Assembly: GCF_000485595.1 (NCBI RefSeq)
Contig: NW_014577469.1
Span: 195,388-259,387, forward strand
Length of the DNA stretch: 64,000 nucleotides
Source: Priapulus caudatus
Lineage: Eukaryota > Priapulida > Priapulimorpha > Priapulimorphida > Priapulidae
Reading direction: 5' to 3'
Below the pieces are notes generated by a model. That model was not told the origin of the DNA. It ran no database searches and saw only the letters and a list, made by a program, of their open reading frames with translations. Below, one piece after another: positions 1 through 12,996 of the stretch (positions are counted from its first letter, which is position 1; each line of letters starts with the position of its first letter). The position numbers were made by a program, and so were the translations under genes.

Positions 1-973
1 CTGGCACCACTTATCGGAATAATACCCGTGTGTACATGGCAAGGCAAGAAATATAACCCTGTCCTTCTACATCAAAGTTCCTGCTTCATAATGACTTTGA
101 TAAATGGTTTGTTATAGGGAAAGGTACTGGGATAAATGTCATGCCTTGTCACGAGCACATACATGTACTTCAATACCAGAAATAGCAGTCAAATGTAAAA
201 CTGAAAATAACACCCAACGACCTATTTCCACTATTTACTGCACGCCGCATGCTGGCAGCGTAGACTGTGATGACTCATATACTGTATGAGGAACTTTGTA
301 GGAAGACAATAAGCAGTTTCAATCTACATCATAATCTTTTAGAATTCCATCAAAAGCTGCATGCCACATGGCTTGCTACACGGCACGCAAACGTGAGAAA
401 TTTGTGAGAAGCTGCCAGCGTACGTGACGCAATCGCGAAGGCTCTCCACAAAAGCAATACAAAATACAGACATGTGAAAAAATTCTTGAAATCTCTGAAA
501 AAAAGAGGACCGTGGGATTACGAAGCGGCAGCGGCGTGGCCAGATGACGGGTCCACTAACGTCCAGCAATTGTATCCATGTCCGGTCGTGTCCAGTGGTG
601 TCCGGTGTTGATGCAGACGACACGGGCAGGACCTAGCGAGCAGTGTGGGATTGGCTGCACTGTTGTCATGACAATGACCCCAGGTACGGGGAAACCAAGA
701 GACATTAAACCTCAGCGTGGAAACAAACAATGAACCTATGAGTTGCGACTGAACCAAAGAGTATCTATGCTTAGTGTCAGTCAAACGTGTGAAAACCTAT
801 ACGAACAAAACTCCCAAAATTTGCCACCGAGATGTTGAACGCTGGACGATTTCCCCCCAGCAAACCTCCCTGCATATTCTTTCTTCTCACGTTGAGACTC
901 AGTGGCTTTTTGGTTGTGTGCTCTTTAGCGGGAAAATAGCAACTCATCCTGGTCCTGCCTTATGGAAACGTAC
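1..973. other. Unassigned sequence with a possible retroelement scrap
   Basis: No gene is recognised here. Short open frames occur on both strands without splice or homology support. The only suggestive piece is a plus-strand frame around 903-956 that ends in SGKIATHPGP, which resembles the degenerate NPGP-type (2A-like) segment found near the start of some non-LTR retrotransposon proteins. The flanking residues give no further support, so this is at most a retroelement relic. Confidence 0.25.
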
Positions 974-1355
974 TGTTGTGGCTCCCTCTTGTGGTGTCTG
1001 CTGCAATGGCTCTATACTGGCTCCCTCTGACGATTAATAATGAATCTGCATTGTCGCCTGGTGGTGTGTCCTGTAAAGGTTCTGTAGTGGCTCCTCCTAA
1101 TGGTGTTGTCAGGAAAGCTCTAGTGGCTCCTCCTCGTGGTGTCATCAGGAAAGATGTAGTGGCTCCTCCTGGTGGTGTCGTCAGGAAAGGTGTAGTGGTA
1201 TCTACTTAAAAGGTTATGTACTGGCTCCCCCTGTTGGCATGCTTAATAAAGGTTCTGCAGTGGCTGCTCCTGGTGATGTGCTCTGAAGATGTAGCAGCTC
1301 CCCCTGGTGATACGATCTAGATAGGTTCGGTAGTTGCTTCCCCTAGTGGCATGAT
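974..1355. repeat. Minisatellite, about 36-39 bp unit, roughly ten diverged copies
   Basis: Copies are recognised by the recurring core TAGTGGCTCCTCCTGGTGGT followed by GTCAGGAAA-like sequence. The copies between about 1,075 and 1,200 are the most alike, and the flanking ones decay outwards. A plus-strand frame stays open through the centre (repeated PP-G-GVVRK), which follows from a unit length near a multiple of three and is not evidence of a gene. Confidence 0.7.
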
Positions 1356-1807
1356 ACTTAGGCCCCCTTCTGACGGTGTACACGTTGCAACACTCTGTTA
1401 CCTGACTTGTTCCTCAAATCGTCTGGATTGCTACCTACTTGTGTTGCTCGTGAGATGTGACACCTCTCGGAATAATCTGACTTCGGATGCAAGTGTTTTC
1501 CTCACTGACTTGGTCATGCCGTAGGCTCCACGTGCAAATGCTGGGGATGGACGGTTGATGACTGGAGCAAAACAGTGAAAAACTCGGGACTAGCAGCCGA
1601 CGGTTCGGAATGAATACATTGAGGAAAGGAGAGACTGTAATGCGGAGAAACTGTGGCAAAATGAGGAGAGAATATGGAGAGAGAGTCGCAATAGGAAGGA
1701 AGGCTATTGGGATGGCCGATGTTCGGACAGATTAAGAGTGGGAGAGTGTCGTCGGGGCAGGAAGAATCCTGAGATGCGGCTGCAGAAATAACACGTGAAG
1801 ACTGCTG
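1356..1807. other. Spacer between two minisatellites, nothing recognised
   Basis: Between the two minisatellites there is no open frame with homology support, no inverted repeat and no simple repeat that I could identify. Confidence 0.4.
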
Positions 1808-2010
1808 ACGATGACCTCTACTAGCGCCCTCTCTCTGTGAAGACCTGTGGTAGCGCCCTCTCTCCAGAACACTCTCTACTCGCCTCCTCTCTTCATGTAG
1901 ACTACTAGCACCCTCTCCATGGCGAACTCTAATAGCACCCTCTCCATGGCAAACTCTAATAGTGCTCTTTTCACTATAAACTCTACTGGCGCCATCTCGC
2001 CACGATGACC
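1808..2010. repeat. Minisatellite, about 30-35 bp unit, about seven copies
   Basis: Copies share TAGCGCCCTCTC- or TAGCACCCTCTCCATGG-like cores spaced about 30-35 bases apart. The two central copies (about 1,905-1,965) are nearly identical and the outer ones diverge. The minus-strand open frame that crosses the array looks like a repeat translation, not a protein. Confidence 0.65.
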
Positions 2011-3258
2011 ACATACTACACATATGCTGCTTCACAAACTTACTCCAAAAACAGTTCCCCATACAGCGCATTAAAGTGCTGTAATCGACGAAAGCACACT
2101 TCACTGGAACATTCTTGGAAGAAAGAGTAAACTCTTTCCGTAAACTCTTTCCAGCAGCATGACGCGAGATCCACGCGCACGGAGAACACTCTTCACGCTC
2201 AACACGTTAACGTGGTTGACACGGCCTACACGCTCACGCTTTCTCGTCGGAAGAGCAACTGAAATCTCAACAGAACGTCCGGTGTGATGTGGCTGCCAAA
2301 GCAAATGCTGATGATGACCAAGGAGCGATGCTTGCCCCAGGTGGTGATGCCGAGTGACACGACTTCGGATGGTGAAGATTAACGATCCCCATCGTATGGA
2401 CGGACACCGGCAACTGGAATCCGGAGTAAGGACGTGTCGTGTGCTCCGTAATGGATGGGAAACGGTAGCGTCACCACCCGAAGATCTTGACAGGAGAGGC
2501 GACACCCTTGTCTGGCACGAAGCATCCGTTTTACATACAGCCCCCGATCTGTCGATTAAAGATCCGAACCTATCCCACGATGGCATCGCAGCAGAACCGC
2601 AGTTTGGTCGCAAGATAGTCTGCTAGATTCACACATGAAGCCAAGTGAGGACCAAGCACTTCCAACTCCACTTAATGTCCAACTGTACGAGTCATCCCAC
2701 GGGACAGGCACCAGGAACACAAACGCGCACAGATATTCGCCGATACAATGTGACAAACAGTGCAGCTTGTAGTTTCCCCTCCACACTGCTCTCGCTTCAA
2801 GGGTCTCTAGGTCTGTACACTGCCCATGGTGCCGTCTTTCGAACGACTGACACAGCCTCCTATAACTGTTAAAGACACCACGGCGAACATTGCCATGGCA
2901 ATCATCTCTTGATCTGATTGCGCAGCCTGCCAAATTACTAGATTAGACCTATCTCTATAGCAACTGAATAGTGATTAGGAGGTTAGTTTCACATCAGAAG
3001 TCACTTGTAATTTTTGATGTGTATATACACGGCACGACTCTCGTGGGGTAGGATGAGGGAATACCGCCCCAGGGAAGCCCTTCGTTATCCGTATCATACA
3101 TATTTACAGCGCATGCAGCCCCTCTGTGAGATGAGCACATGCTCAATAAAGTATCACAATCGCAAGGACGATTACTATGGCTTCTTCAGTCTCAAAGGCT
3201 TTCTTGACTGGGGAACCATTACAGGGCAGCCACCAACACGAGTGCAGGGGCATGAGGG
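2011..3258. other. 3' flank of the LENG8-like gene, nothing recognised
   Basis: This stretch holds short overlapping open frames on both strands with no recognisable domain. Part of it must be the 3' UTR of the minus-strand LENG8-like gene, whose stop codon is at 3,261-3,259. I did not find a convincing canonical polyadenylation signal on that strand. A plus-strand AATAAA lies near 3,148 but has no gene assigned to it. Confidence 0.4.
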
Positions 3259-4450
3259 TCACTGCTGCATGGCAGCGAGCACAGGAGCCTGACTGTTCTT
3301 ACAGTCGATTTTTGACTTTGAGATGTCAGTGAAGATAACGCTGTACTGCTCTAGAAAGGTTAGGCAGTCCGCGTCATTATCGAAGGCCAGCTGGTCTTTC
3401 ACGAACGCGGTGGCAAGTGTGGGCCGGTATCTGAACACAGTGAAAAACACAAATTAATTAGTGTGGCATGGACATGCACGATAAAGCCTGCTATAGAGAG
3501 AGAGACGATCATGATTACTCAGTTATAATTGCACAGCCATCTCTGGCTTTCAAAACTATGCGTACTTACCTCGGGTGTCAAGCAGCAATGCTGCAGAAAC
3601 AAACAGATTAGCAATGCAGTGTTGTCGGTTACAGATTAGGCCTTAAAACGTGTTCATGGAAATTTGTAAAACACTAATATCAACACATTCTAGATGTAAA
3701 TTACTGCACAATTCGATTACATTACAAACAATTTAAAGAAAAATAATTGAACACGTTCTAAAGACCAAAACTGTATGCACCGAACTAATAATTGTACTGA
3801 TTCATACTTACCCAAAAGAACAGTATTATGCATGTCTACCCTAGCAAAGCCACAAGTGAATAAAATCTAAATGATACGCAAAAACTCATAAACCCAAGGT
3901 TACACCAAAAACACACACGCTAAGAAAGTCGCTCTCACAATATTAGGAATCATGACATGTTGCCCCCACAACGCTACCTACAGCACGACGAATCATTGAG
4001 GATACGCGCATAACAAAGAAACTGTGGCGGGTTGTACATTACCCTTGCACGCTCGTGTGCACGGACCTACGGCGACGCGCGTGGCCCCCAACAATACGTA
4101 CGCTTTTATGATGATCGTGAGTGCATTCTTGCGCATGCGCTCCACGAACCAGTCGACGAGGTAGCCAGCCATCATCGGCGCCTGCTTGTAGAGCAGGAAG
4201 AAGCGGCGGAAGTTGGCGAGGTGCCAGTGCGCGCGCAGCTCGAGGGCGTAGCTGATGACGAGGTGCTGGCGTGCGTCCGGCGTGAGCGTAGTGAGCGTCG
4301 TCGTGATATCTGCATGCGTGGGGGTGGGGAGAGAGAATACATGGTGAGTGTGAGCGAGGATACCACATCCATCTTCCTTTGTCTGTTTGTCTGTCTGCTT
4401 CTGTCTATGTCTATCTCCACCCCCCTCTGTCTCTGTCTGTGTATGTCTCG

Positions 4451-4496
<46 letters not shown>

Positions 4497-7400
4497 CGCT
4501 CGCTCTTTTTTCTTCCACTCCCCCTCTCTAATCACAATTCACGTAAAGGGTTAATACCTAAATGGTTATTAGTGAAGATATAGTAGAGAATTCTGTAGCC
4601 GATGAATTCATAGTGACTAGGTAGCTCCTCTGCATCTAATTCCGAGTAGAGAGCCTTCAGTTGAGCCTGGCACTGGTTGAACTCCGCGTGGTCGCCCTGG
4701 CAACACATAAAGCCATCTATTACTCCATGTCTTGCAACAAGATGCGAGCGTGCAAAATCTACCATCTTAACGACTGCCAATCAGCATCCTACGTGACCGT
4801 ATTAGGCGTGCCCATATGATCATCAAAGTATTCAAAGCGTAGTCGATAAAAATACCCTCATAGTTTTGGCTTCCCAAACTTTGCACTGATTCTGTTGGAG
4901 GAAACAAAATTTTAACCACTAAAAAAGAAAGGGCCAGAGTATCTAGCTGTGAGGTGACAACACACACATTGGTAAGTAACCACAGTGGCTAGTTGCTATG
5001 TGGTGAATCAGGTGAAGAGGATTAGCAATAGATACCTTCTCCAGCGCGATGCGGGCGTGGGTCTCGTATAATCTCACTGCGAACAGATCACGCACGCACT
5101 GCACCTGTAACATCAAACACATACACACAGCCGGTTAGCTTGCTACACCGTGCAGCAGGCCCTCTGCCAAGCCACTGCAATCAATGCTAACCCAATGCAC
5201 TCTCCCCAGAAACTCATCTACACTCATGTGATTAAAACTACATGCATGATTCTGGCAGGATCCAGGGATAAACCCTGTCCAATCCAATGTCTCAAACTTC
5301 ATCCAACTGTCCAAGGCTGAACTATGTCTCGACCCTTCTCACTACATCACACCATGTCCCTCACCAACAGCAGACCCGGCAATGCTGCAACACTTCACTC
5401 CCTCACACCACGCCATGCCAACCCACACCTTAGCCATCATCCTCTCGCACTACTATACACCTTAGCCTTCACACTGCACACTACCCTACATCTCAGCTCC
5501 TCCTCACCGTGAGATCCTGCCGGATAGACTTGAGCTGTTCGCATACGTAGTGGTAGTCATGCGTTTCCTTCCACTTGCGTTGCACGGCGGCTACTGCCTT
5601 CTTCAACACAGCAACAGGTCTCACCGTGGATGCATCGGGTGCCTAAGAGATAGAGAGAGAGAGGAGCCTGATCAGTCTCTTAAGCCACTCATACAACTGG
5701 TGGCAATTTAGAGACAGCGAGAGACTAACGAATGGCGAGGGATGCAGACGAACAACGGCTTATCCTGAGCAGGTAACTCACCTGAGCAGGTAACTCACCT
5801 GAGCAGGTAACTCACCTGAGCAGGTAACTCACCTGAGCAGGTAACTCACCTGAGCAGGTAATACACTTGTGCAGGTAACTCACCTGAGCAGGTAATACAC
5901 TTGAGCAGGTAACTCACTTGAGCAAGTAATTCACCTGCACAGGTAACTCACTTGAGAAGGTAATACACTTGAGCAGGTAATACACTTGTGCAGGTAACTC
6001 ACCTGAGCAGGTAATACAATTGAACAGGTAACTCACCTGAGCAGGTAATACACTTGTGCAGGTAACTCACCTGAGCAGGTAATACACCAGAGCAGGTAAT
6101 TCACCTGAGCATGTAATACACTTGGGCAGGTAACTCACCTGAGCAGGTAATACACTTGTGCAGGTAACTCACCTGAGCAGGTAATACACTTGTGCAGGTA
6201 ACTCACCTGAGCAGATAATACACCTGAGCAGGTAACTCACCTAAGCAAGTAATTCACCTGAGCAGGTAACTCACCTGAGCAGGAAATACACTTGAGCAGG
6301 TAACTTACCTGGGTTAGCCTGAGGTACGGCTTCTCAATGTCCTGACAGGTTCCGACGATGACGGCCGACTCCCAGTCCATGTTGCTCTCGTCCCCGTCGT
6401 TCTGCATCACATTAATTACAATCGCTCATTAGCAACCAGTCACCTAGCATCGATGATGAATACACAGAGAACAAGGGCACCGTTCGTGGCAACTGACAGG
6501 CCTTTCATACAGAAATGTTACTGCTAGACTTACTGCTAGCTTCACATTGATACCGAGTAACACGATTGAACACAATGACAACGATGAAGCCAAGTGCAGA
6601 AACAACGCAGCAACCCTCTCGTTACTCGACAAAATGACGAGACTCGTTTACTTATTCATTTATCTATTAAAGTAATTTATGGCAATGCGCGCAGCAGTAT
6701 CTACTCACCAGCACGCTGATGTTCAACACCAACTTCTGTCCGCGCTGTCTCTTGCCCTTCAGCTGCTGCTGCTTGTTGCCGCTGCCTGGCCGATCGAGCG
6801 TGGCGTGGAAGCGAGCCGCGCGACTCTGCAGACGCACCTCCTTCTGAGGGTCGTCATCCTGATACACGCCCAGACTGCCACTGTAAGAGACACACACCAG
6901 GGGTAGAAATAAGGACAATATGCAAGTTAGCCCGAAGGGCTAGTAAGGTAAGGTTTGTACTAGCCCTTCTGGTTTTCAACTAGCCCTTAAAAGCATGATG
7001 TCAATAGTGGTTGCAAGCGCGGGAAAATTGTTGATCTCACGAATGCTCCGAGATGCTTTCTGAGGGTATTGTTTATATTGTGTATATATTGTGTATTGTT
7101 GTATTGAGAGGTTTGTTTATTTACAAATATTTTATTATTAAAACAGCCAGAGTGACTGTGAGTGTGACTATAACACTGTATTAGTGGTCCAGTTGTGGAC
7201 CATTAGTGGAACAGGTCTTCGATGATGAAGGTTGCCATGTTGATACCAGCGCTATAGACGGGTCCCCCGACACTCTACATTGTGCTATTACATGAGAATT
7301 AATCTTAGTACGCAAAGACTGCATGCCAGTCTAATCGTTTCCGCAACCGGTCACTTGTGTTAATGTTTCCGCTCGCCAAAAACCGGTTGCTTATAAACCG

Positions 7401-10400
7401 TTACCTATTGTTATTATCTATATGTGCACTCATCTACTCGTCCGGTCATATATGAAACCGTAGAATAAAACCACCCATGGATGTATATTATATATATGGT
7501 CACCGGAGATACTTTGATACGGTACAAATATACATACACGAATTGCCACATGCACTCTCACACGGACAAATGCAATGCACACGCACACACACGGGCACAC
7601 GCGCGCACACACGCATGAGGGAACGCATAAACGGGCGAACGCACGCACGTGCACGCGCACGCACACACGCACGCGCACAAGCGCGCGCGCATTTACAACG
7701 CCCACGTGCAACACAAGAACACGTATCACTGACACGCGTATACGCACGCATACACGTCGCACACACGCGCTCACGCACACGTCGCACACACGCGCTCACG
7801 CACACATGTCGCACACACGCGCTAACGCACACACGTCGCACACACGCGCTAACGCGCACACATCACACACACGCGCCTACGCACACACATCACACACACA
7901 CGCGCTCAGCACACATGTATGCGCTCACGCACGCACACGCTCACTCACACACGTTCCTTTCACGAATTACGAAATCTGGTCTGGAATTGTTTACTTGCTT
8001 GCCCGACGGGCAAGCCACCCTGTCCTTTAACTAGCCCTTCCAAACAATTACTAGTCCCAGGCTAGCGAGCTAGCGGCTAATTCGACCCCTGCACACATAT
8101 GGCCCCCCATTAAAAATCATTGTTAGCTAGCTACTCTGTCTGCTATGATGTTTCTACAGACTGAATAGGTGAGGGAAGGAGTGGGTAAAGAAGGGAGGGA
8201 GAGAGAAGAGGGAAAGAGATAGGGTGTGAGAGGGAGAGAGATAGGGCATGAGAGAGAGAGAGAGAGGGACAGAGAGAGATACAGAGAGACAGACAGAAAC
8301 AGATATAGAGAGAGGCAGAGAGAAAAATACAGAGAGAGAGAAAGAGAAAGAGAGAGAGAGAGCGAGCGAGCGAGCGAAAGAGACAGAGAAAGAAAGAGAG
8401 CGAGAGAGAGACACAGAAAGAGAGAAACGGGGAGAGAGCACGCACTGTACCCTTTATTCTTCTTCTTCATGTTCTTCTTGTTCGCCTTGCCCTTCCTCTC
8501 CTTGAACGATGACATTTGCTGCATGTGAGAGAGGTGAGACTGCATCATCATCTTCTTGCCCCGCAGCCTCTTCGTCTCGAATTCCGGCTCACCGCCGGGA
8601 CTCGACCGCATGGCGCCAAGTCGCGACTGCATGCTTCGCCGACCCGTGGCGCTCTCTCCATCTGACGACACGCTCGAACTACTGCAGGAGTGAAAACAAG
8701 AGACAACATTTTGTAAAATCTCCTAAATCGGTATCCTGTCACAAAGAAAACATGCTATCCACCACTTATTATCTACGCAGTAAATAATTACTACTGCCTC
8801 AGTACAGAGCAGCAATTGCCAGGTAAGATTGGATAAATTCACAAGGATAACAACATGCGTGGGGAGGTGCGAGCGAACCTCGTGTGGGTGCGTCGCCTCA
8901 TCCTGAATCGAGGGGGCGTTCTTGACCTTGATCGCTCCGCCGACCGATCGCGCGACTTTGACCGTGACCGTCGCTGCCTTTCCTGCCGTTCCTGTCGACC
9001 CCTCCCTTTTCCAGACGCGGATCCACGGAATGGACTACGTCCCCTGCGGCTGGCCTGCTGCTGCTGCTGCTGATGGCGCACTTGTAAGGGGATGAAGTGA
9101 GGGGGCGAGGGCTCCTTTGTTTCTGGTTCCTTGCTACCCAGTCTGCAAGCATTCAACACGATCGAATCTCCAACACTTGACACTTCTGTCTGGTCTCCGG
9201 TACTGGGGACATCTTAGGCAGTTTGCGTGTAACAACAGTTCACTACTTTCACAACACTAGCAAAAAACTGCAAGTTATTATAAGATCTGTATAAGAACCT
9301 TCTTACAATATTGGGGAGGCACCTGCAAGTTACTACAACATCTGAATGATAAACGTATTACACGATTAACAAAATGCCAAATAAAGTCACTATGTCTGAC
9401 AAGAAAAGTTTTCCCTATTGGACAATATCAGCGAAGCACTGCGAGATGCAAGGACATGCATGCTCTCGAAAATGTTAGATGCGTACAGCATTTCCCCAGT
9501 ATTATAGCAACGTAGCAATGAGTTTGGCGTGCAACCGCCTGCATACCTTGCCAGCGGCTCACGATCCCAGTCAATCTTGTACACACCACCAGTGCTGAAA
9601 GCCTTCGTGAGCAGTCCTTTCAGGATAATCTCTGTGCAATCTTGCTCAACGGAGTTCTTGCACTGAGCAAACGCTCGCTCGACATACCTCCTGTGTAACG
9701 AACAACACCGGCTTTCCGTTCAGTAACTGCATCACCTCATGTGATTCGAATATTATTTTTGTTAGGACAAGGGGTGTGTTGCCTACCATTTACTCAGAAA
9801 TTGTTAGGGCACCACAGCAAACATTTGCTTCACAGTACGGTTGTCGTGGCCACATGCTTTTACACAACAATTTTTGCGTGAGATAAAGATGAATACATGC
9901 TTAACTTGGCATTCGTGGGATGGACACGGGGGCAAGCTAGGTAGGGCAACAACGATGCTTGTACGCCATGGATTTTAAATTTTCAGCAGCACCATGCCAG
10001 TTAAGGAGGCCAATCACCACACGTTGGCATCGTGGTGAAAATTCGATCCCAACATTCGACAGGTACATCTGCCACTCAGCTACGGTTAATACGGTAAGCA
10101 AGGAAGTCAGCCGGCGCTCACTTTAAACTGTCGGGCCACGCGTCCTGAGACATGGGATCTGTAGGTGGCTTGTCTACAGCAGGTGAGACCTTCCCAAGAT
10201 CCGGCTTTGGTTTCATACCACCTCCCTCTACGCCCTGCTGAAAAAATTACAATGATTGCGTGCAGATTTTTCCTTTTACATGCCATACAGATAACATTCT
10301 TGGCAACCAAATTTCATGCAAAGTTCTAGAGTAGCAAACATGGGCACGTTGGACAGTAGCTATCGCCTGTGCGCACTGCAAGCAAATTGTGTGTGTCAGC

Positions 10401-12963
10401 ATAGGCAAAAGTATTACAAACCGCCCTTTCTTATCAGGCAGACTCAAATACACGGATTACGACATTGCTAAATTCGGAATTCTGCACGTGCCTGATCGAC
10501 AGCCGCATTGTCGCTGTTTGTCTGCGTCTGACTCTCCTCCTGACTCCAGCCCTCATTATCATTCTTCTCCGACATATCGCGATTCACAGCGCTGCTGCCC
10601 AATGTCGGTGGCGCTGGCCGCACCTGCATGTTCTGCGGCCGATAGAATATTCCGCCAGCACCCGGCGCTTCTGCATAAAAACACAATAATGAACTCAGAG
10701 CCGCCCTACGAGATATACAAAGAGTCACTAGTAAAATGATAACATCAACAATTTCATTTTTACAACATTAATATACATTATATATATATCAGGAGTAGAT
10801 AATAGGGAAGGAGTGTGACATCAATAAACAAGGGGAATTCGTCATTTACTAGCCTTATAATACCTACGATTTACTACGCGTAACTCATCCAACTTGAGCT
10901 CAAATCGTACACAGTACATTCGCCTAGCATCGTGCGAAAATCGTTTCCTCGTTTACACAAGCAATCCGGAGATACAGACTAAAACGTACGACACGATTAT
11001 CCATTCTTTGGCCATCAATCCAAGCCGATTCCCCGAATATATTCAAACAAAAGGCAGCCAGCTACTAACGCGCTATTGCTAACTCGGCGAGCAATGTGGC
11101 TCTCTGGGAGATTTGAGCCCGATCAGCTGCTGCTGATTGCGGTTGGCGTGCGTGTGCGTGGGGGCATGCCAGTACGTGCAGTGGGGGCTGCTGTACGCCG
11201 GTATGCCGGCATGTAGCTGTGTACCGAGTGAAAGGTTATCTCGCCGAGTGTTGATGCCTAATCTCCCAGCGAGCCACATGCCTCGCCGTGTTAGCAATAG
11301 CGCGTTAGTAGCTGCCTTTTGTTTGAATATATTCGGGGAATCGGCTTGGATTGATGGCCAAAGAATGGATAATCGTGTCGTACGTTTTAGTCTGTATCTC
11401 CGGATTGCTTGTGTAAACGAGGAAACGATTTCGCACGATGCTAGGCGAATGTACCGTGTACGATTTGAGCTCAAGTTGGATGAGTTACGCGTAGTAAATC
11501 GTAGGTATTATAAGGCTAGTAAATGACGAATTTCCCTTGTTTATTGATGTCACACTCCTTCCCTATTATCTACTCCTGATATATATATATTATATGTATA
11601 TTAATGTTGCCAAAAATAAATAAATATATATATGTATATAAATTTCAGATTTAGTAATTCGATTGAAATATTTGCCATTATTATTACACATATCATGTAT
11701 TGCACAATTTAGGTACTTGTCACTCCCACCTTATCTAAATTATGCCCTCACCGGCTGCGAGGTGAAGCAGGGAGTCTACTGCATCACACATCACACCTAC
11801 ACTCACGATTGCTTTTCTTGTTGGGTCTTCCCAGCGGCTGGAAGGGTAGCCGCTGCTGTGGATATCCAGTTGGAGACATGCCCAGCAAGCCGCCCTGTCG
11901 CGGACCCTTGGGAGACAGGTTCTGATCGGGTGGCACAAACCGGTTCGCTGCATTCTGATGTCCTTGCCATTGCATCTGTGGGCAAGTCGAAGTAACGTGG
12001 ATATCAATCACTGCATCACTTATAGTACAGTACCGAAATTGTATACGTAACAGTAGCTCTGATTGTAATGAACGTGGAATCCACGTACGAATCACGGACG
12101 CTCGTGATAATGAAGTAGGCTGTGTTGGGTGCCAACACTATGGGGGGATCGCGGACTAACCACGGCCACAGACTAAACATGGAAAGCAGACGGCACTACG
12201 CATATTTACGTATATTGGTCAAACAAATACAACTGTGTCCGAAATTGAAGACATGTGGGTACCCGTTCATTAGCACCCATAGTTATTTACTTGTGCCTCA
12301 ATACCGAGAATACACCCAGAGATACATTCTACTAGCTCATTAGTCGTTATAAGCATCCCGGGACAAACAATTCTCTGCTCAACACCCGTAGCAACATGTG
12401 ACGTCACCTAACCGAATTCGAGGCTATTTTGCTTGGCAACCAATTTAGCGTTGGCGCCAGATTACCAGATTTATGGATTTCAATTAGACATTTCTTAGTA
12501 ATTAGCAGTGATATTGGACAAACTAATACGCGTTTGGCTATAAGGTAATGTACTTATTAACTACACCAGGTGCCAGTTACTGTAGTATTCGTCAACTTTG
12601 CATAATCAATGGGCCTATTATGCCTTTAAGGATGCGGTGTTCAACAGACACAACTGGTAACATTCACTGCGATAATAACACGTGACGTCAACATCATTTT
12701 CTATACCAAGAACCAATTCTACAACTGGTTATTGTTGTTAGATACACATATACTACCAGTATAATACAAGGTCAATTTGCTTATGTGAGATCAACTAATA
12801 AAACTCATGGCTAGTAAGGCAATTTACCCGCATATTGTACACATTGTTGTACTGGTTGAAATGCTGTTTCTGTTGCAGTTGTTGTTGTTGTTGTTGTAGT
12901 TTCTTTTGTTGCTGCTGCTGTTGCTGCTGCTGTTGTTGCTGCTGTTGCTGCTGCTGTTGTAGG

Positions 12964-12996
<33 letters not shown>

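Noticed and set aside
4032-4583. Plus-strand frame of 183 codons and several minus-strand frames over 3,993-4,535
   Set aside because: They are shadows of LENG8 coding exon 16 (4309-4102) and of the adjacent CT microsatellite.
5766-6308. CRISPR-like regular array
   Set aside because: Repeats are contiguous with no unique spacers, the unit is 17 bp, and the array lies inside a spliced animal gene.
7430-8034. Overlapping long frames on both strands
   Set aside because: They are translations of an AC-rich microsatellite.
10894-11526. Frames of 60-131 codons with similar N-termini on both strands
   Set aside because: They lie in the two arms of the foldback element at 10,763-11,609, so the similarity reflects the inverted repeat rather than paralogous genes.
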